Source: Phialophora verrucosa
Taxonomy: Eukaryota; Ascomycota; Eurotiomycetes; Chaetothyriales; Herpotrichiellaceae
Direction: 5' to 3'
DNA: 64,000 nt
Assembly: GCA_002099365.1 (NCBI GenBank)
Contig: MSED01000007.1
Span: 496,001 to 560,000, forward strand
In this document: in pieces, positions 42,145 to 52,217 of the stretch
How positions within the stretch are numbered: the first letter of the stretch is position 1
Layout of the letters: each line of letters starts with the position of its first letter
Notes under the pieces: generated by a model
Told to the model about the DNA's origin: nothing
Seen by the model: only the letters and a program-made list of their open reading frames with translations
Database searches by the model: none
Made by a program: the position numbers and the translations under genes

Positions 42145-44208
42145 ATGAGGGAGGCTGGCTGTAATGCCTTGTACAGGAATGTCGTAAAGTGCGCGTTACA
42201 GCCTCGAGCCCGACCTGCGATCCTCTTCCGCCCCTTCACAACTCGAAGCCAAAATGGGTACGACAGGGCGTCCCAACGTGGCTCTTCCTTTGACCTGGCC
42301 GTGCCCCCTGTTCCTCCACCAAACCCACACGCCAGAGAGGTCGCAATATTGGGTGGAGGGTTGACGGGACTTGCTACCGCATACCACCTCAGCCGTGAAC
42401 TTCCAACGGCTAAGATCACAATCTATGAAAAGAACACCAGGCTTGGAGGATGGGTCGACTCGGAAACGGTCAAGGTCGGCAACGGCGAGGTGCTTTTCGA
42501 ATGGGGTCCCCGAACAATAAGATACAGCCCAGGAATTGCGTCCTCGCCGATGCTCGAGATGGTATGGGTATCACTTACTTTCCTCTCGCACGTGTTGCTA
42601 AATTCCAATTCCTGCTAGGTTTGTGACTTGGACCTCACAGATGACCTTGTCGCCATATCCAAAGAGTCTGCCGCTGCCCGTAATCGATACATCTACTATC
42701 CAGATCGTCTTGTCAAAATGCCTACACCATTGAAGGGCTCTTCATTCTCCGAGTTTCTTCAAAGTGTGCAAACCGTCCTGACCGAGCCACTCTTTGAAGA
42801 GTTCTGGAACATCTTCAGGGAACCGTGGGCCGCTCTCCGAGACGAGAATGTGAAGGACGAATCGCTAGGCGATTTCATCTCCCGACGGTTCGGCAAAGTA
42901 GTCACCGACAACTTAGCCTCCGCGTTTTATCATGGGGTCTATGCGGGCGACATATACAAGCTGAGTGCTAGGACCCTGGCGACACTGCTATGGCATCTCG
43001 AGTCCAGGAATCGCGACGAAGAATCTAGCATCCTGTTGGAGGTCTTGGCTGATAGGCTGAATCGTCGAGGCATAGCTCGAGCTGATATCGTTCGCCACCA
43101 GCGGCGCTTCGCTGCTGCATTGCATTCACGAGATGCTTTCCTGAAGCGCGTACCTAATCCGGAGATCTTCGGTGGCCTGAGTGTCTATACGTTCAAGCAT
43201 GGTCTGGCCCAGCTGACGTCCGCGCTGGAACGGCGTCTCCGCCAAAGCCCGAATATCACCATCCTCGAGTCAACGGCGGTTGAGGAATTGAATCTCGTAA
43301 AAGGTCAAAATCGACTCGGTGTCTGGCCCAAGCACGCTCAAACCGCATCGCCGGCAATGTATGATTACGTCGTCTCAACGCTGAGTCCTGACTACATGCA
43401 GCACTTTTTTTCGTCCAATGCCACTCGAAATAAGACTGGGAAGCTGGACGCGAAGGTCAGTGCCGCTTGTCACCATAGCAACAAATCCGTCAACGTTATG
43501 GTCGTCAATCTCTACTATAGTAATCCGAACCTACTTTCGATCAGAGGATTTGGTTACCTCATTCCACGCTCGGTGCCGACCGAACAGAATCCGGAGCGTG
43601 CTTTGGGTGTCCTCTTTGGTTCCGAGACTTCGGGACGGTTCGATTCAGTGCACCGTCAGTCGGCCCCTCCCTTCTACCTCCAAAGGGAATGGGACGAGGA
43701 AAGAGGCCAGCCTGTGATTCTTCCGCCTGAACCATATGATGGTCCGGACGTTGTTCATCAAGACACCGTAGACGGCACAAAGCTAACCATCATGATGGGT
43801 GGACATTGGTGGAGCGAATGGGCTGACAGCGATCTGCCAACTGAGGAGCAAGCCATCGAAATGTCCCTGACATTACTCCAAAGACACCTGAATATCAACG
43901 AGCGGCCTGCAGTAGCGAAAGCTCGACTCAATCGTAACTGCATTCCGCAACCTCCCGTGGGATATCCCCAGGATATGGCCACCATTCATGACGCATTGCT
44001 GTCGACATATGACGGGCGACTCAAGGTCGTAGGGCCCTGGTGGCAAGGTCTCCCAGGGATGAATGATTGCGTTCGTGCGGCACGGGACACTGCATGGGCA
44101 ATCCGCGACCAGAAGGATGAAGTCACCGGACTGCAAAACTACATGCGCGAATCGTGGGTTGTGACGCACATACCGACAAGGCAGGCAAGGATCGAATATC
44201 TCAAGTGA
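42145..44208 (+). CDS. HEM14: Protoporphyrinogen oxidase, mitochondrial
   Basis: An FAD enzyme of the mitochondrial inner membrane that makes protoporphyrin IX from protoporphyrinogen IX, the penultimate step of haem synthesis. Exons are 42145-42561 and 42619-44208; the 57-nt intron (GTATGG...TAG) joins MLEM to VCDLDLTDDLVAISK. The product is 668 aa, longer than yeast Hem14 (539). A basic presequence (MREAGCNALYRNVVK...PFTTRS) precedes the FAD-binding AILGGGLTGLATAYHLSREL. EWGPRTIR is the family motif around the substrate-binding Arg. The C-terminal FAD segment is VVGPWWQGLPGMNDCVRAAR. The ATG at 42145 is preferred because an N terminus from upstream in-frame ATGs would be hydrophobic and Cys rich. 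Confidence 0.94.
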
Positions 44209-44599
44209 GATGTAATGCCTCTGAGCGGTCTTGCGTGGGTGGCGTCTTTACTGTGTAGAGTAGAGTATTGACACGCCGTACATGTACCAATACAAGGACG
44301 GGGACACTTAGAGAAGGGGGGATCCTCTTGTTGAATCAGCATTCACTCAGTCATGTCCTACCACGAATTGGGCGGCTAATCGTTGTCATTGCGAGTACCG
44401 AGCATTATGTCGGTGACCGTGGAACGGTCGTTGGAACGAGAAAATAAGGAGTGCAATGTGTTCACCGATCTCGATGTGAGGAACTGAGGAATTTGGCACT
44501 GAAGAACGGTTCCATACCGCGGCTCTACGGACCATTGAGCAAGCATACATAGTAAGAGGGCCACCGTTGTGGAATTCCACAGCACCGGGCGTGGAGACC

Positions 44600-45020
44600 C
44601 AGTGTTCAGTCTGAGAAATCTGATGTCCACCGAGAAGCCAGGGCATACCTTCCAGTTGGCCCAATCCGGGCCTTCGCACTCCCCTTCAACGTTGGGAAGA
44701 AGCTCCAATGTCCATGAGGAAGGGCAGGATAGACGTTCGTCTTCGTCTTCAAATTGTCCTCTTCTCCCAACACGCGCTCGTAGATGATAGCTTCGTCCCG
44801 GAGTGGATGCATTCCATCAATCTGGAAGAAAGTTGGAGGAAGGCTGGCGTGGTTGTGTGGATGGTTAAAGGTGGTAAAGTTGACAGTGTCGTCGACAGTG
44901 GGCCGGTAGGCACTCATGAACATATCAAGAGCTGCGTTTGGAGTTAAGATACTGGTGCGCTGTGATTCTGTTCGCCAGCCAGAGAGGGTGGCCTATATAA
45001 TGCTTTTCAGGCATCTTGCC
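44600..45020 (-). pseudogene. Relic of an alpha/beta-hydrolase (fold-3 esterase/lipase-like)
   Basis: Minus-strand pieces in three frames line up with the C-terminal third of a fungal HSL-type alpha/beta hydrolase. In order they are KMPEKHYIGHPLWLAN (about 45014 down), ILTPNAALDMFMSAYRP...LPPTFFQIDGMHPLRDEA...NVYPALPHGHWSFFPTLK (about 44960-44690), and EGMPWLLGG (about 44640). DPLRDEA and YPGLPHGFW are hallmark motifs; here the catalytic Asp neighbourhood reads HPLRDEA and the His motif LPHGHW. At least two frameshifts are needed to connect the pieces. The upstream two-thirds, including HGGG and the nucleophile GxSxG, is absent. An ATG within the relic gives a 106-codon frame that cannot be a whole hydrolase. 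Confidence 0.75.
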
Positions 45021-45381
45021 ATCGGGACATACATAGGAATGGGATAGCTAGGTATTGTCCGGTCAATGGAGATGAGAATCAATATCTCGGTACTATGCTT
45101 CGTGCACCTTTTTGCTCGATCCAGTGCTACCACATATCAGGGTCGTCCGCGATATCCATTGTACTAATCATGCGTCAGCGCGAGAGGGGGACGGATTGTT
45201 TATCTTTCAAGACGCAGTACACGACCGGACTCTACGAAGTTTGCCAAGGTCGCGGGAGGAAAACACAGACAGCATGCGACGGTTTAGATTGACAGCCCTA
45301 CTCACTGAGACCCTACATCAGGACGTGGTCCGGCACGGGAATCACGGCCCGTCAAGTCCATGCCCGTCGAGAAATATAGTT
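45021..45381. other. Intergenic, 3' flank of VPS52
   Basis: No gene was seen. Sequence directly upstream of the hydrolase relic shows no trace of its missing N-terminal part. Confidence 0.5.
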
Positions 45382-47412
45382 CTATCGTCCTTTCATCTCC
45401 CTGACCAAAGCGCTGTAATGCTCCTTCTGGTCCTCCGCTAATTTGCCCTTCGTATCGCTAATGATTGTCAACACTAGACTATAGTTGTTATATAGAAACT
45501 TCGCCCTTTTACTTGCATCGCCCGCGCCTTTGGCTAATTTGCCCATCAACGTCTCGTACTCTGTCCTCAGCCGTGCCAGACTATTCGAGACAGGTTCGTC
45601 GTCGCCGGCCTCTGCGCTGAGCAGCAAGATGCCCTGCAGGAGTTGCCCGAAGCGCTGTGTGATCGCGTGCGGCGCAACCGATGCTCTCGACGTGTCGGAC
45701 GAGCCTCCGCCGACCAAGGAGAATGCCGCTGCGGCACCGCGGTTTCCGCTGCTTGGAATGGGAACTTTCCTCAACGACTCGCAATGAGCGTCCATAACCA
45801 TCTGAAATCTCGGCCACAGAAGAATATTGGTGTAATTGATGTAAGAGTCCGCCACGGGGACCTTGCGTCTTTGCGCTTCAAATGCGAAGTGCTGATTCAG
45901 ACGGACGCAGAGAAGGAGGCCCAGGCAGTCGTTGGTGTTTTCGACAAGGGATTTTGTCAAATTGTGGCCCGTCGTGAAGGTCGTTTCAAAGATCTCCGTC
46001 ACGCGTCGGGATATCTGATGGTACGTGTTCGTTGCGAAGAGTTCCGTAACGACAGAGTACTCGGCTGACACGTTGTCGATGAGAGCTCGGTTGAAATTCC
46101 AGAACGGGATCTCGAGGTAGTGCGCTGATTTGCTGTCTTCGGCGAGGTAGGCCGGTATAGCAGTGGTGTCGCTCTTGGATTTGAGGATCTCTTCTCGACG
46201 GCCGAGACTGAAGGCGTCGTGTTGGGGGGGTGCCGGTTTAGATGCGCCGAGGACGTTTCGGCGTGCTGGGGCGGGATCCGAGCCAAGCAGGTCGTGTAGG
46301 TCAAAGGCGTGGATCTGGAGGGACGAAAGGGCTTGTTGGTAGCGAGAGAAATGGCTGCTGTAGTACCATCGCATCGTGTTGACATATGCTTGGCCAATTT
46401 CCTCACCCAGCACGGGATTATTTCGAGCCAGGAAGGCATACAGGTCCTTGTATCTCAGGAAGGTCTGCTGTTGGATTACTTGGGCGTTGATGTTGGGTGA
46501 ACGGAGTGCTTTGATCTGAGCCACAATGTAGTCTCGGATCCGTTCAACGGCCCTGGCTTTGAGGTCCTCAAGGAGAGGTTTCAGGTCCTGCAAAGCCTTG
46601 ACTTGTTCCGAATTCTTCTCTTTCGCGTCCATGATGAGGGACCTCGCCTCAACCTCGTTGATGGCTTTGACGAATGTCTCATCGATTGAACCCTCGGCAA
46701 TGGACCGCACGGTGAATGGAGAGAGGCTCACCTCTTCGACCGCAGGACCCAACAGCTTCTCGACATTGCGGCGGTTGTCGAGTTTGGCATTCAGCTGAAT
46801 GGAGCGGGCTTGTAGTTCTTCAATTTCTGCAGACACCTGGCCGAGTTCAGCTTTGAAATTGGTCAAATACGTCTCGACGTTTCTCAGGACCTGATCGCAT
46901 TCTAACACTGAATTGTGAAAATCTTGGTATTTCTGTCTATTCTCTCTGGCTGAGGGTTCAAGCGTATAGCTAGTCGCAGAGGGCGGTTGTGGTATTTCTC
47001 GGCCGGCAAACTCTTCGAGACTCAAGCCCTCGAAGTCAATATCCTTGGCCGGCCTCCCGTCCCGAAACTTGGGTGTTGCATCTTGGTCTTCCACATTGAC
47101 GGGTGTCCCAAGTAGAGCCCTTAGCACGTTGACTGGGTCCGGCACATCTGGAGGAGGTCTCTGCTCAAACCGCAGAGCTGACCCGTTCGGTTGCCGGGGT
47201 GGGGATGTGAGAGATGTGGTAGAGGTGTTCGCACTGAGGTCTAGAGATGTAGAAGATCTGTTGGCAGACAAACCGAGGCCAGCCAGTGCACGTTGGGACT
47301 GCGCAAGCTGGGAGTTCTTACGGGGAGCGGGAGAGTATGGTCTGGATGGAGTGAGAGACTCCCGCGAGGCGCCGGGAGTGGCAGCACCGGCAGTTAAGCG
47401 GTCCAGCCACAT
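45382..47412 (-). CDS. VPS52: Vacuolar protein sorting protein VPS52 (GARP subunit)
   Basis: A subunit of the GARP (Golgi-associated retrograde protein) tether, which with Vps51, Vps53 and Vps54 captures endosome-derived vesicles at the trans-Golgi. A single exon of 676 aa (yeast Vps52 is 641). The first 140 residues are Ser/Pro rich. A coiled-coil region follows (QVSAEIEELQARSIQLNAKL, about residue 195). The Vps52/Sac2 signature lies in the second half: NTYHQISRRVTEIFETTF, DCLGLLLCVRLNQHFAFEAQRR, KVPVADSYINYTNILLWPRFQ. The C-terminal coil ends REMKGR. It is divergent from eIF5A with 395 bp between the start codons. Confidence 0.94.
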   Translation of the reverse strand: MWLDRLTAGAATPGASRESLTPSRPYSPAPRKNSQLAQSQRALAGLGLSANRSSTSLDLSANTSTTSLTSPPRQPNGSALRFEQRPPPDVPDPVNVLRALLGTPVNVEDQDATPKFRDGRPAKDIDFEGLSLEEFAGREIPQPPSATSYTLEPSARENRQKYQDFHNSVLECDQVLRNVETYLTNFKAELGQVSAEIEELQARSIQLNAKLDNRRNVEKLLGPAVEEVSLSPFTVRSIAEGSIDETFVKAINEVEARSLIMDAKEKNSEQVKALQDLKPLLEDLKARAVERIRDYIVAQIKALRSPNINAQVIQQQTFLRYKDLYAFLARNNPVLGEEIGQAYVNTMRWYYSSHFSRYQQALSSLQIHAFDLHDLLGSDPAPARRNVLGASKPAPPQHDAFSLGRREEILKSKSDTTAIPAYLAEDSKSAHYLEIPFWNFNRALIDNVSAEYSVVTELFATNTYHQISRRVTEIFETTFTTGHNLTKSLVENTNDCLGLLLCVRLNQHFAFEAQRRKVPVADSYINYTNILLWPRFQMVMDAHCESLRKVPIPSSGNRGAAAAFSLVGGGSSDTSRASVAPHAITQRFGQLLQGILLLSAEAGDDEPVSNSLARLRTEYETLMGKLAKGAGDASKRAKFLYNNYSLVLTIISDTKGKLAEDQKEHYSALVREMKGR

Positions 47413-47807
47413 GGTGAGTATGCAAGTGTGAGAGAGATCATCATCGGGTTAGACGGTTCGAAGACATTACTGCCAAAGCCATACGGACCCGAGTGCCCAT
47501 CACACTCGTTTCCACGCGGCCACATATTCCTCCTCCATAGTACACTCCCCGAAGAAAACATCCACCGTACAGCGCCAAGGCCTGCACAAGGGAAGTTTGC
47601 CGGGCGATGCTATCGATTGGCAGTGGCGGGTACTCCGCATCCCACTCTGCAACCAACATCTGCAACTCATATTTTCCCTGCGCCTGGTCTGCGTTCTTCC
47701 TCTCGACCATCTCTCTCTCCCGAGATTTAGTCGCACACCGACTTATACCGGCGCTTTCATCTCTTAATTCTCTACTCTTCTTAGCGGCATCTTCTCGTCT
47801 ATCCACC
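47413..47807. promoter_or_regulatory. Shared divergent promoter, VPS52 / eIF5A
   Basis: A 395-bp divergent promoter. The eIF5A side ends in a pyrimidine-rich leader (CTCTCTCCCG and CTCTTCTT-type stretches, about 47700-47800), typical of highly expressed fungal translation genes. Confidence 0.45.
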
Positions 47808-48513
47808 ATGGCGGACAACGACGCGCAGGTAAGCATTTTCCTGATGAACCCCGCTTCTTTGCACTGGACTGGCAGCGGCTAAGCCAGTCGTTGCACACCA
47901 AGCGCCTCATCCGTTCTTGACTGACATGCTTGTGCGTCCAGCATGAACACACCTTCGAGTCTGCCGATGCTGGTGCTTCGGCCACCTACCCTATGCAATG
48001 TTCCGCCTTGAGGAAGAACGGCCACGTTGTCATCAAAGGCCGCCCTTGCAAGATTGTCGATATGTCCACCTCCAAAACTGGCAAGCACGGCCACGCCAAG
48101 GTCCATTTGGTAGCTCTCGATATCTTCACTGGCAAGAAGCTGGAAGATCTGTCTCCATCCACCCACAACATGGACGTCCCCAACGTGACCCGCCGTGAAT
48201 ACCAGCTGGTAAGAGGTCGAATCAGCTGTGCATGGAGGCTACGAAGTGCTAACAGCGACGGATAGCTTGATATCACCGATGACGGTTTCTTGTCCCTCAT
48301 GTCTGATGATGGTTCCACCAAGGACGATGTCAAGATGCCAGAGGGCGAAGTGGGTGACAAGATCGAGAAACTTTTCCGCACCGAAGAGAAGGATACCAGT
48401 GAGTTTCACTCTCAAATTTGGCCTGATCACGTCCTTACACACTTTCAGATGTCATCGTCTTGACCGCCATGGGTGAGGAGGCTGCCATCGACGCCAAGGA
48501 AGCTCCGAAATAA
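47808..48513 (+). CDS. HYP2: Translation factor eIF5A (hypusinated)
   Basis: A ribosome-bound factor that relieves stalling, for example at polyproline, and aids termination. Exons are 47808-47828, 47942-48208, 48266-48398 and 48449-48513 (161 aa). The first exon encodes only MADNDAQ. Introns have consensus ends (GTAAGC...CAG, GTAAGA...TAG, GTGAGT...CAG) and keep phase. The hypusine loop STSKTGKHGHAK puts the modified lysine at Lys55. The N-terminal SH3-like domain (KNGHVVIKGRPCKIVDM) and the C-terminal OB fold (LDITDDGFLSLMSDDG...IVLTAMGEEAAI) are complete. Modification requires deoxyhypusine synthase and hydroxylase, neither of which is in this window. Because three introns break the gene, single-frame scans miss it almost entirely. 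The identification is certain. Confidence 0.97.
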
Positions 48514-50253
48514 ACGGTCTCCGAGTCGAACTGCACATCTGCGACTTCCTATTCACGACTGTTGTTCTTATGGATCACGAAAAACCATGTCACGCTCCAG
48601 AGCTGGTGTCGGGACTGGTCGCCCAATCGAGATATCTAACAGGCGGACTCGATTTTCCCTAGAGCTAGTTTGGGCAGTAACTCTGTGGTCTGCCTTGAAA
48701 AGCAATCTTCTCATTCCATGAAAGATTTGCATGCCGGTGCATTTTGAAAAGTGGTAGCTAGAAGAACAACAACAACCCAGGAATTACAAACCCAACCCAG
48801 TGATTCGCGTGCCTAGAAAGTCCTTCTTGGTATTTCAGCCTTGTTTGTCAAATGTGCAAATCGCCGACGGCTGATTGGCGGTGCTACGCAACTGTCATCA
48901 TCCGTATCAAACATGATTTTCTACTCGTAGTTGCAACGCCTTTAAACGATCAGGGCCTGGCAGGTTCGGCCAACGCCTCATGTCGTTCCTCGGTTCTACG
49001 AGTAGAGACCACTGCCGCTGGTGTCAACCCTACTCTCCATGATAACGGCAGCCCTTGGCGATCATGATATTTCCGTGATGTGACCTTCCCCCTGGCTGCC
49101 TCACAGCTTCTGGGACTGCGCCCTGTGAGGCAAGGGAAATCAGGAGGCGTCGGCTAGTACTGAGTATCTATTTTGGATGGCATCACTGCCTTTCGCTGTT
49201 CTCCGTCGTCAAACTCATTCTTCTGCTTCACACCAGTCGAGAGAGTGTACTTCAATCATGGCAATCTTCATCGCGTTCCAACCTCGGGCAAATCTGCCGT
49301 GGTTCGGACGCTACCTCTTCGGCACTTCTATTACTGCCTGCGTCGACGGTCGTGTATCGAGTAGACCGAGCTCTCAAAATCTCTTCAACAGGCATCGTCT
49401 GTGGGCAATGCAGATTTCGCGGATCTAATTCCTTCTGACCAGGACGCCACCCCAGAATATCTAACGGGGCTAAGGGCGTATAATTCCGACAACCACGGCT
49501 TCCGAGTTGCTGGAGCCCGCCGCGGCAACATGGCTCAATAGTGATAGGTTTGAGGACGGTGATCAATACCATGAGGACGACGACATTGGCTGCCAAAGCG
49601 ACACTTGCGACCTTCCATCGCTCAAGCATATCTTTCTTCGGAGCGAATCAGGATCTGAAAGATAGTGCCAACCTCAACCGCAAGGCTTCCGCATCGCCCG
49701 CTCCCGTTGACACGACCGGCCAAGAGTGTTTTCGCGAGGACAGCGACTGTGACAATCGCGGTATTTCTACCACAACTGCCGCTGACATTCAGTTCGGAGA
49801 CAGCCCGGGTGAGAACTAGAGATCGCATATCGTGCGCGTATAATATGAATGGTATATCCTGACGTATTCTCTCAGACAACCCATGACCATCGGGTCCTTG
49901 TCACTCATTCTGGGAGGAGCAGAGCCTTCCACTACGAGATCCGGTCCTGGGCTAAAGCCCGGGTAGGTGTCGATCTCTGTCGCCTCCACTTTCACCGAAA
50001 CGAGGCTTACTGCGAAAGCGTTCCCGACGGGGGAAGAGTTACACGCAGGAAAGGCTGCAGTATCATTCCGAGCCAATGTCTAAGAATCCCACACGCATAC
50101 GAGACTGTGCTGGCTAAGCCGATTTCTCTGTGCGAAAATGAGTATGGCTGGAGGCGTTGCGCGGTTAAATACGCTCATCACTACCACAGACACATAAAAT
50201 TCTTCAACCAGCACCTCTCAGCTCTAACTTGATTCTTCCCATCTACCAACAAT
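48514..50253. other. Gene-poor region, 1.7 kb
   Basis: No convincing gene. TACTCGTA octamers are at 48922-48929 and 48997-49004 (inverted). A 125-codon minus-strand frame (49252-49629) begins with a plausible transmembrane helix (VALAANVVVLMVLITVL) and overlaps the end of another minus-strand frame (49622-49879) by a few bases. Together they could be the remains of a membrane-protein gene, but no family motif is seen. Confidence 0.4.
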
Positions 50254-51303
50254 ATGACGTCCCCCTACGCTCGTGAGCGGCATCTCGCCGAATTAGCCGT
50301 CTTGCGCGCCTCCATTCTGACAAAGCGAGTTCAATCGGCGGTTGGCGAAATCGCAAAAGACGACAACTCACCCGTGACTATCGCCGACTTCGCAGCCCAG
50401 GCTCTGATAATTCGGGCTCTTCGTGAGGCCTTTCCAGATGACGCCTTTTTGGGAGAGGAGGGTTCGGCTGCCTTGAGGCAAGAGGAAACGCTCAGGAATG
50501 AGGTTTATGAGCTGGTCTCATCAGCCCCGGCCGTGATGGACTTGGATTCCAATGGAGCCGTACTACCCAAGCCCACATCTGTGGATGAATTGTTGGATTG
50601 CCTTGATCTTGGTGGAAGAGGAATGGGAGGAGATACGGGTCGAGTCTGGATCATGGATCCCATCGACGGGACTGCGGCATTTTTGAAGGGCCAGCAGTAT
50701 GCCGTTTCCCTGGCGCTAATCGAGAACGGGAAAGGGGTTGTCGGTGTTTTGGGATGCCCCAATATCAGTGCCGAGATGGCGAAAGTGTCGGAGGAGGTTA
50801 TCGACACCGAAGGCCAGGGTATTATGCTCACGGCGGTGCGAGGCCAAGGCTCCATCTTTCGAACCATGACTCTGAGCGGGCTTGGTGATGCCATAGCTCT
50901 AGACATCCTCCGACCGTTCCGCTCTCCAAAGCTGCACATTGTGCACTGCGTTAGCAGCTCCGACTCCCAACACGATATTGTCGCCAAACTCGCCGATGAA
51001 TTCCAGACGACATTCCCCACCACAGATACTTGGTCGTTGCACATTCGCTACGCCGCACTTATTGTCGGGGGTGGAGATGTGCAGGTTTGCGTGCCTCCAA
51101 GCCCGGCATCTAAGATGCACATCTGGGATCACGCTGGCTCGCAGTTGATCTTCGCCGAGTTGGGGGGAAAGGTGAGCGACTTGGACGGGAAGGAGATAGA
51201 TTTCGGCGCTGGGAGGGATCTGAATAGGAACCGCGGCATGGTTGTGGCCAGAGGCGAGATTCACGCGGCCATCCTTGCGGCGCTGAGAAGGTTCTGCTCT
51301 TAG
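50254..51303 (+). CDS. MET22: 3'(2'),5'-bisphosphate nucleotidase (HAL2/MET22)
   Basis: A Mg-dependent, Li/Na-sensitive phosphatase that converts 3'-phosphoadenosine 5'-phosphate (PAP) to AMP, removing a toxic by-product of sulfate assimilation and linked to salt tolerance. A single exon of 349 aa (yeast Hal2 is 357). Metal-site motifs of the inositol-phosphatase fold are FLGEEGS (about 70), DPIDGT at 135-140 within WIMDPIDGTAAFLKG, and WDHAGSQLIFAELGGKVSD near the C terminus. The N-terminal SPVTIADFAAQALI is also conserved. The ATG at 50254 gives an N terminus (RERHLAELAVLRASILTKRVQ) that aligns with the family start. No neighbour is obviously related to sulfur metabolism. Confidence 0.95.
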   Translation: MTSPYARERHLAELAVLRASILTKRVQSAVGEIAKDDNSPVTIADFAAQALIIRALREAFPDDAFLGEEGSAALRQEETLRNEVYELVSSAPAVMDLDSNGAVLPKPTSVDELLDCLDLGGRGMGGDTGRVWIMDPIDGTAAFLKGQQYAVSLALIENGKGVVGVLGCPNISAEMAKVSEEVIDTEGQGIMLTAVRGQGSIFRTMTLSGLGDAIALDILRPFRSPKLHIVHCVSSSDSQHDIVAKLADEFQTTFPTTDTWSLHIRYAALIVGGGDVQVCVPPSPASKMHIWDHAGSQLIFAELGGKVSDLDGKEIDFGAGRDLNRNRGMVVARGEIHAAILAALRRFCS

Positions 51304-52217
51304 ATGAAAAAGGAGAGAATCAGGATTAGGGACGAAAAGGATCTGAGGCAAACCCAAGGTTAAGTAAATCGATACACCCGATTCGATGAGGGTCGTAAGA
51401 CTGGGGTTTTCGGAGCAGGACAATGTGGCCGGCACTTTTGTTAAGCTCACCTTCGCATTCTGTCATCAGCACCATTAGAGCCATAGTATTATCAATCCTC
51501 AAATTGACAACTCGTCTAGACGTCATCCGCCGGAAAGAACGTGCTGCGCGCGGAGGAGTTTCTTGTCGCGATAGCAGTGAGGCTGGATGCAGCGAGGAAG
51601 GATGGCACAAGACGTACGCAGAGGAAATCTCGCCCTTCTCGGTATAGTGGGACTATCGAAAGAACGCATGTCGTCAAGTCGCTCAACAATTGGCCGAATC
51701 TCGATGCTCATCAGAATGACTGGGAGACAGGTAGCAACACCGACGTTCTATGGAGAGGACTCCGCTCCAGGCGAGGGTCCGCCTTAAGCGACAACGCCTG
51801 CCCACTTTTGCCGAACAGCCAGAGGTTTGAATTCGACACGGCGCCAATGGAATTGGGCCGCAGGAAAGGCAAGAAAGTGAGCTGGAATGACAGTGGGCAG
51901 CACGGCCAATCTCCGTACATGCTAACAAACTATCGAGACTGTGCTCTCAGAGCGTATGCTGTTGAGGTACAGTAGCTCTTACGACCAACCGACCCTGCGT
52001 CAGGTTTTCAAGCTGGCTGCCCTTCAGTCACACGGTGAGGCACCGAAGAGAGCGCAACAGGTTCTCTAGGCGCTTAGAAATCTAATAGCACGCATCATCG
52101 TACTCAACACACTGTGTCAATCCTGTGCATTGAACGCGGATCTTATCAAACCAATAGATTACTTGGCCAAAGGAAGCTCCGTGAAGAATCTCCCACTCCA
52201 GAAGCCATGTTTGTCTG
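51304..52217. other. Intergenic upstream of the C6 regulator
   Basis: A plus-strand frame of 144 codons at 51541-51975 lacks an ATG start and similarity. It could be a decayed exon, but nothing supports a function. Confidence 0.4.

Noticed and set aside
49252..49879. Two overlapping minus-strand frames with hydrophobic stretches
   Set aside because: Each has one plausible membrane helix, but there are no family motifs, no splice model joins them convincingly, and a plus-strand frame overlaps.
51541..51975. 144-codon plus-strand frame upstream of the C6 regulator
   Set aside because: No ATG at the start and no similarity; overlapping frames of similar length exist on the other strand.
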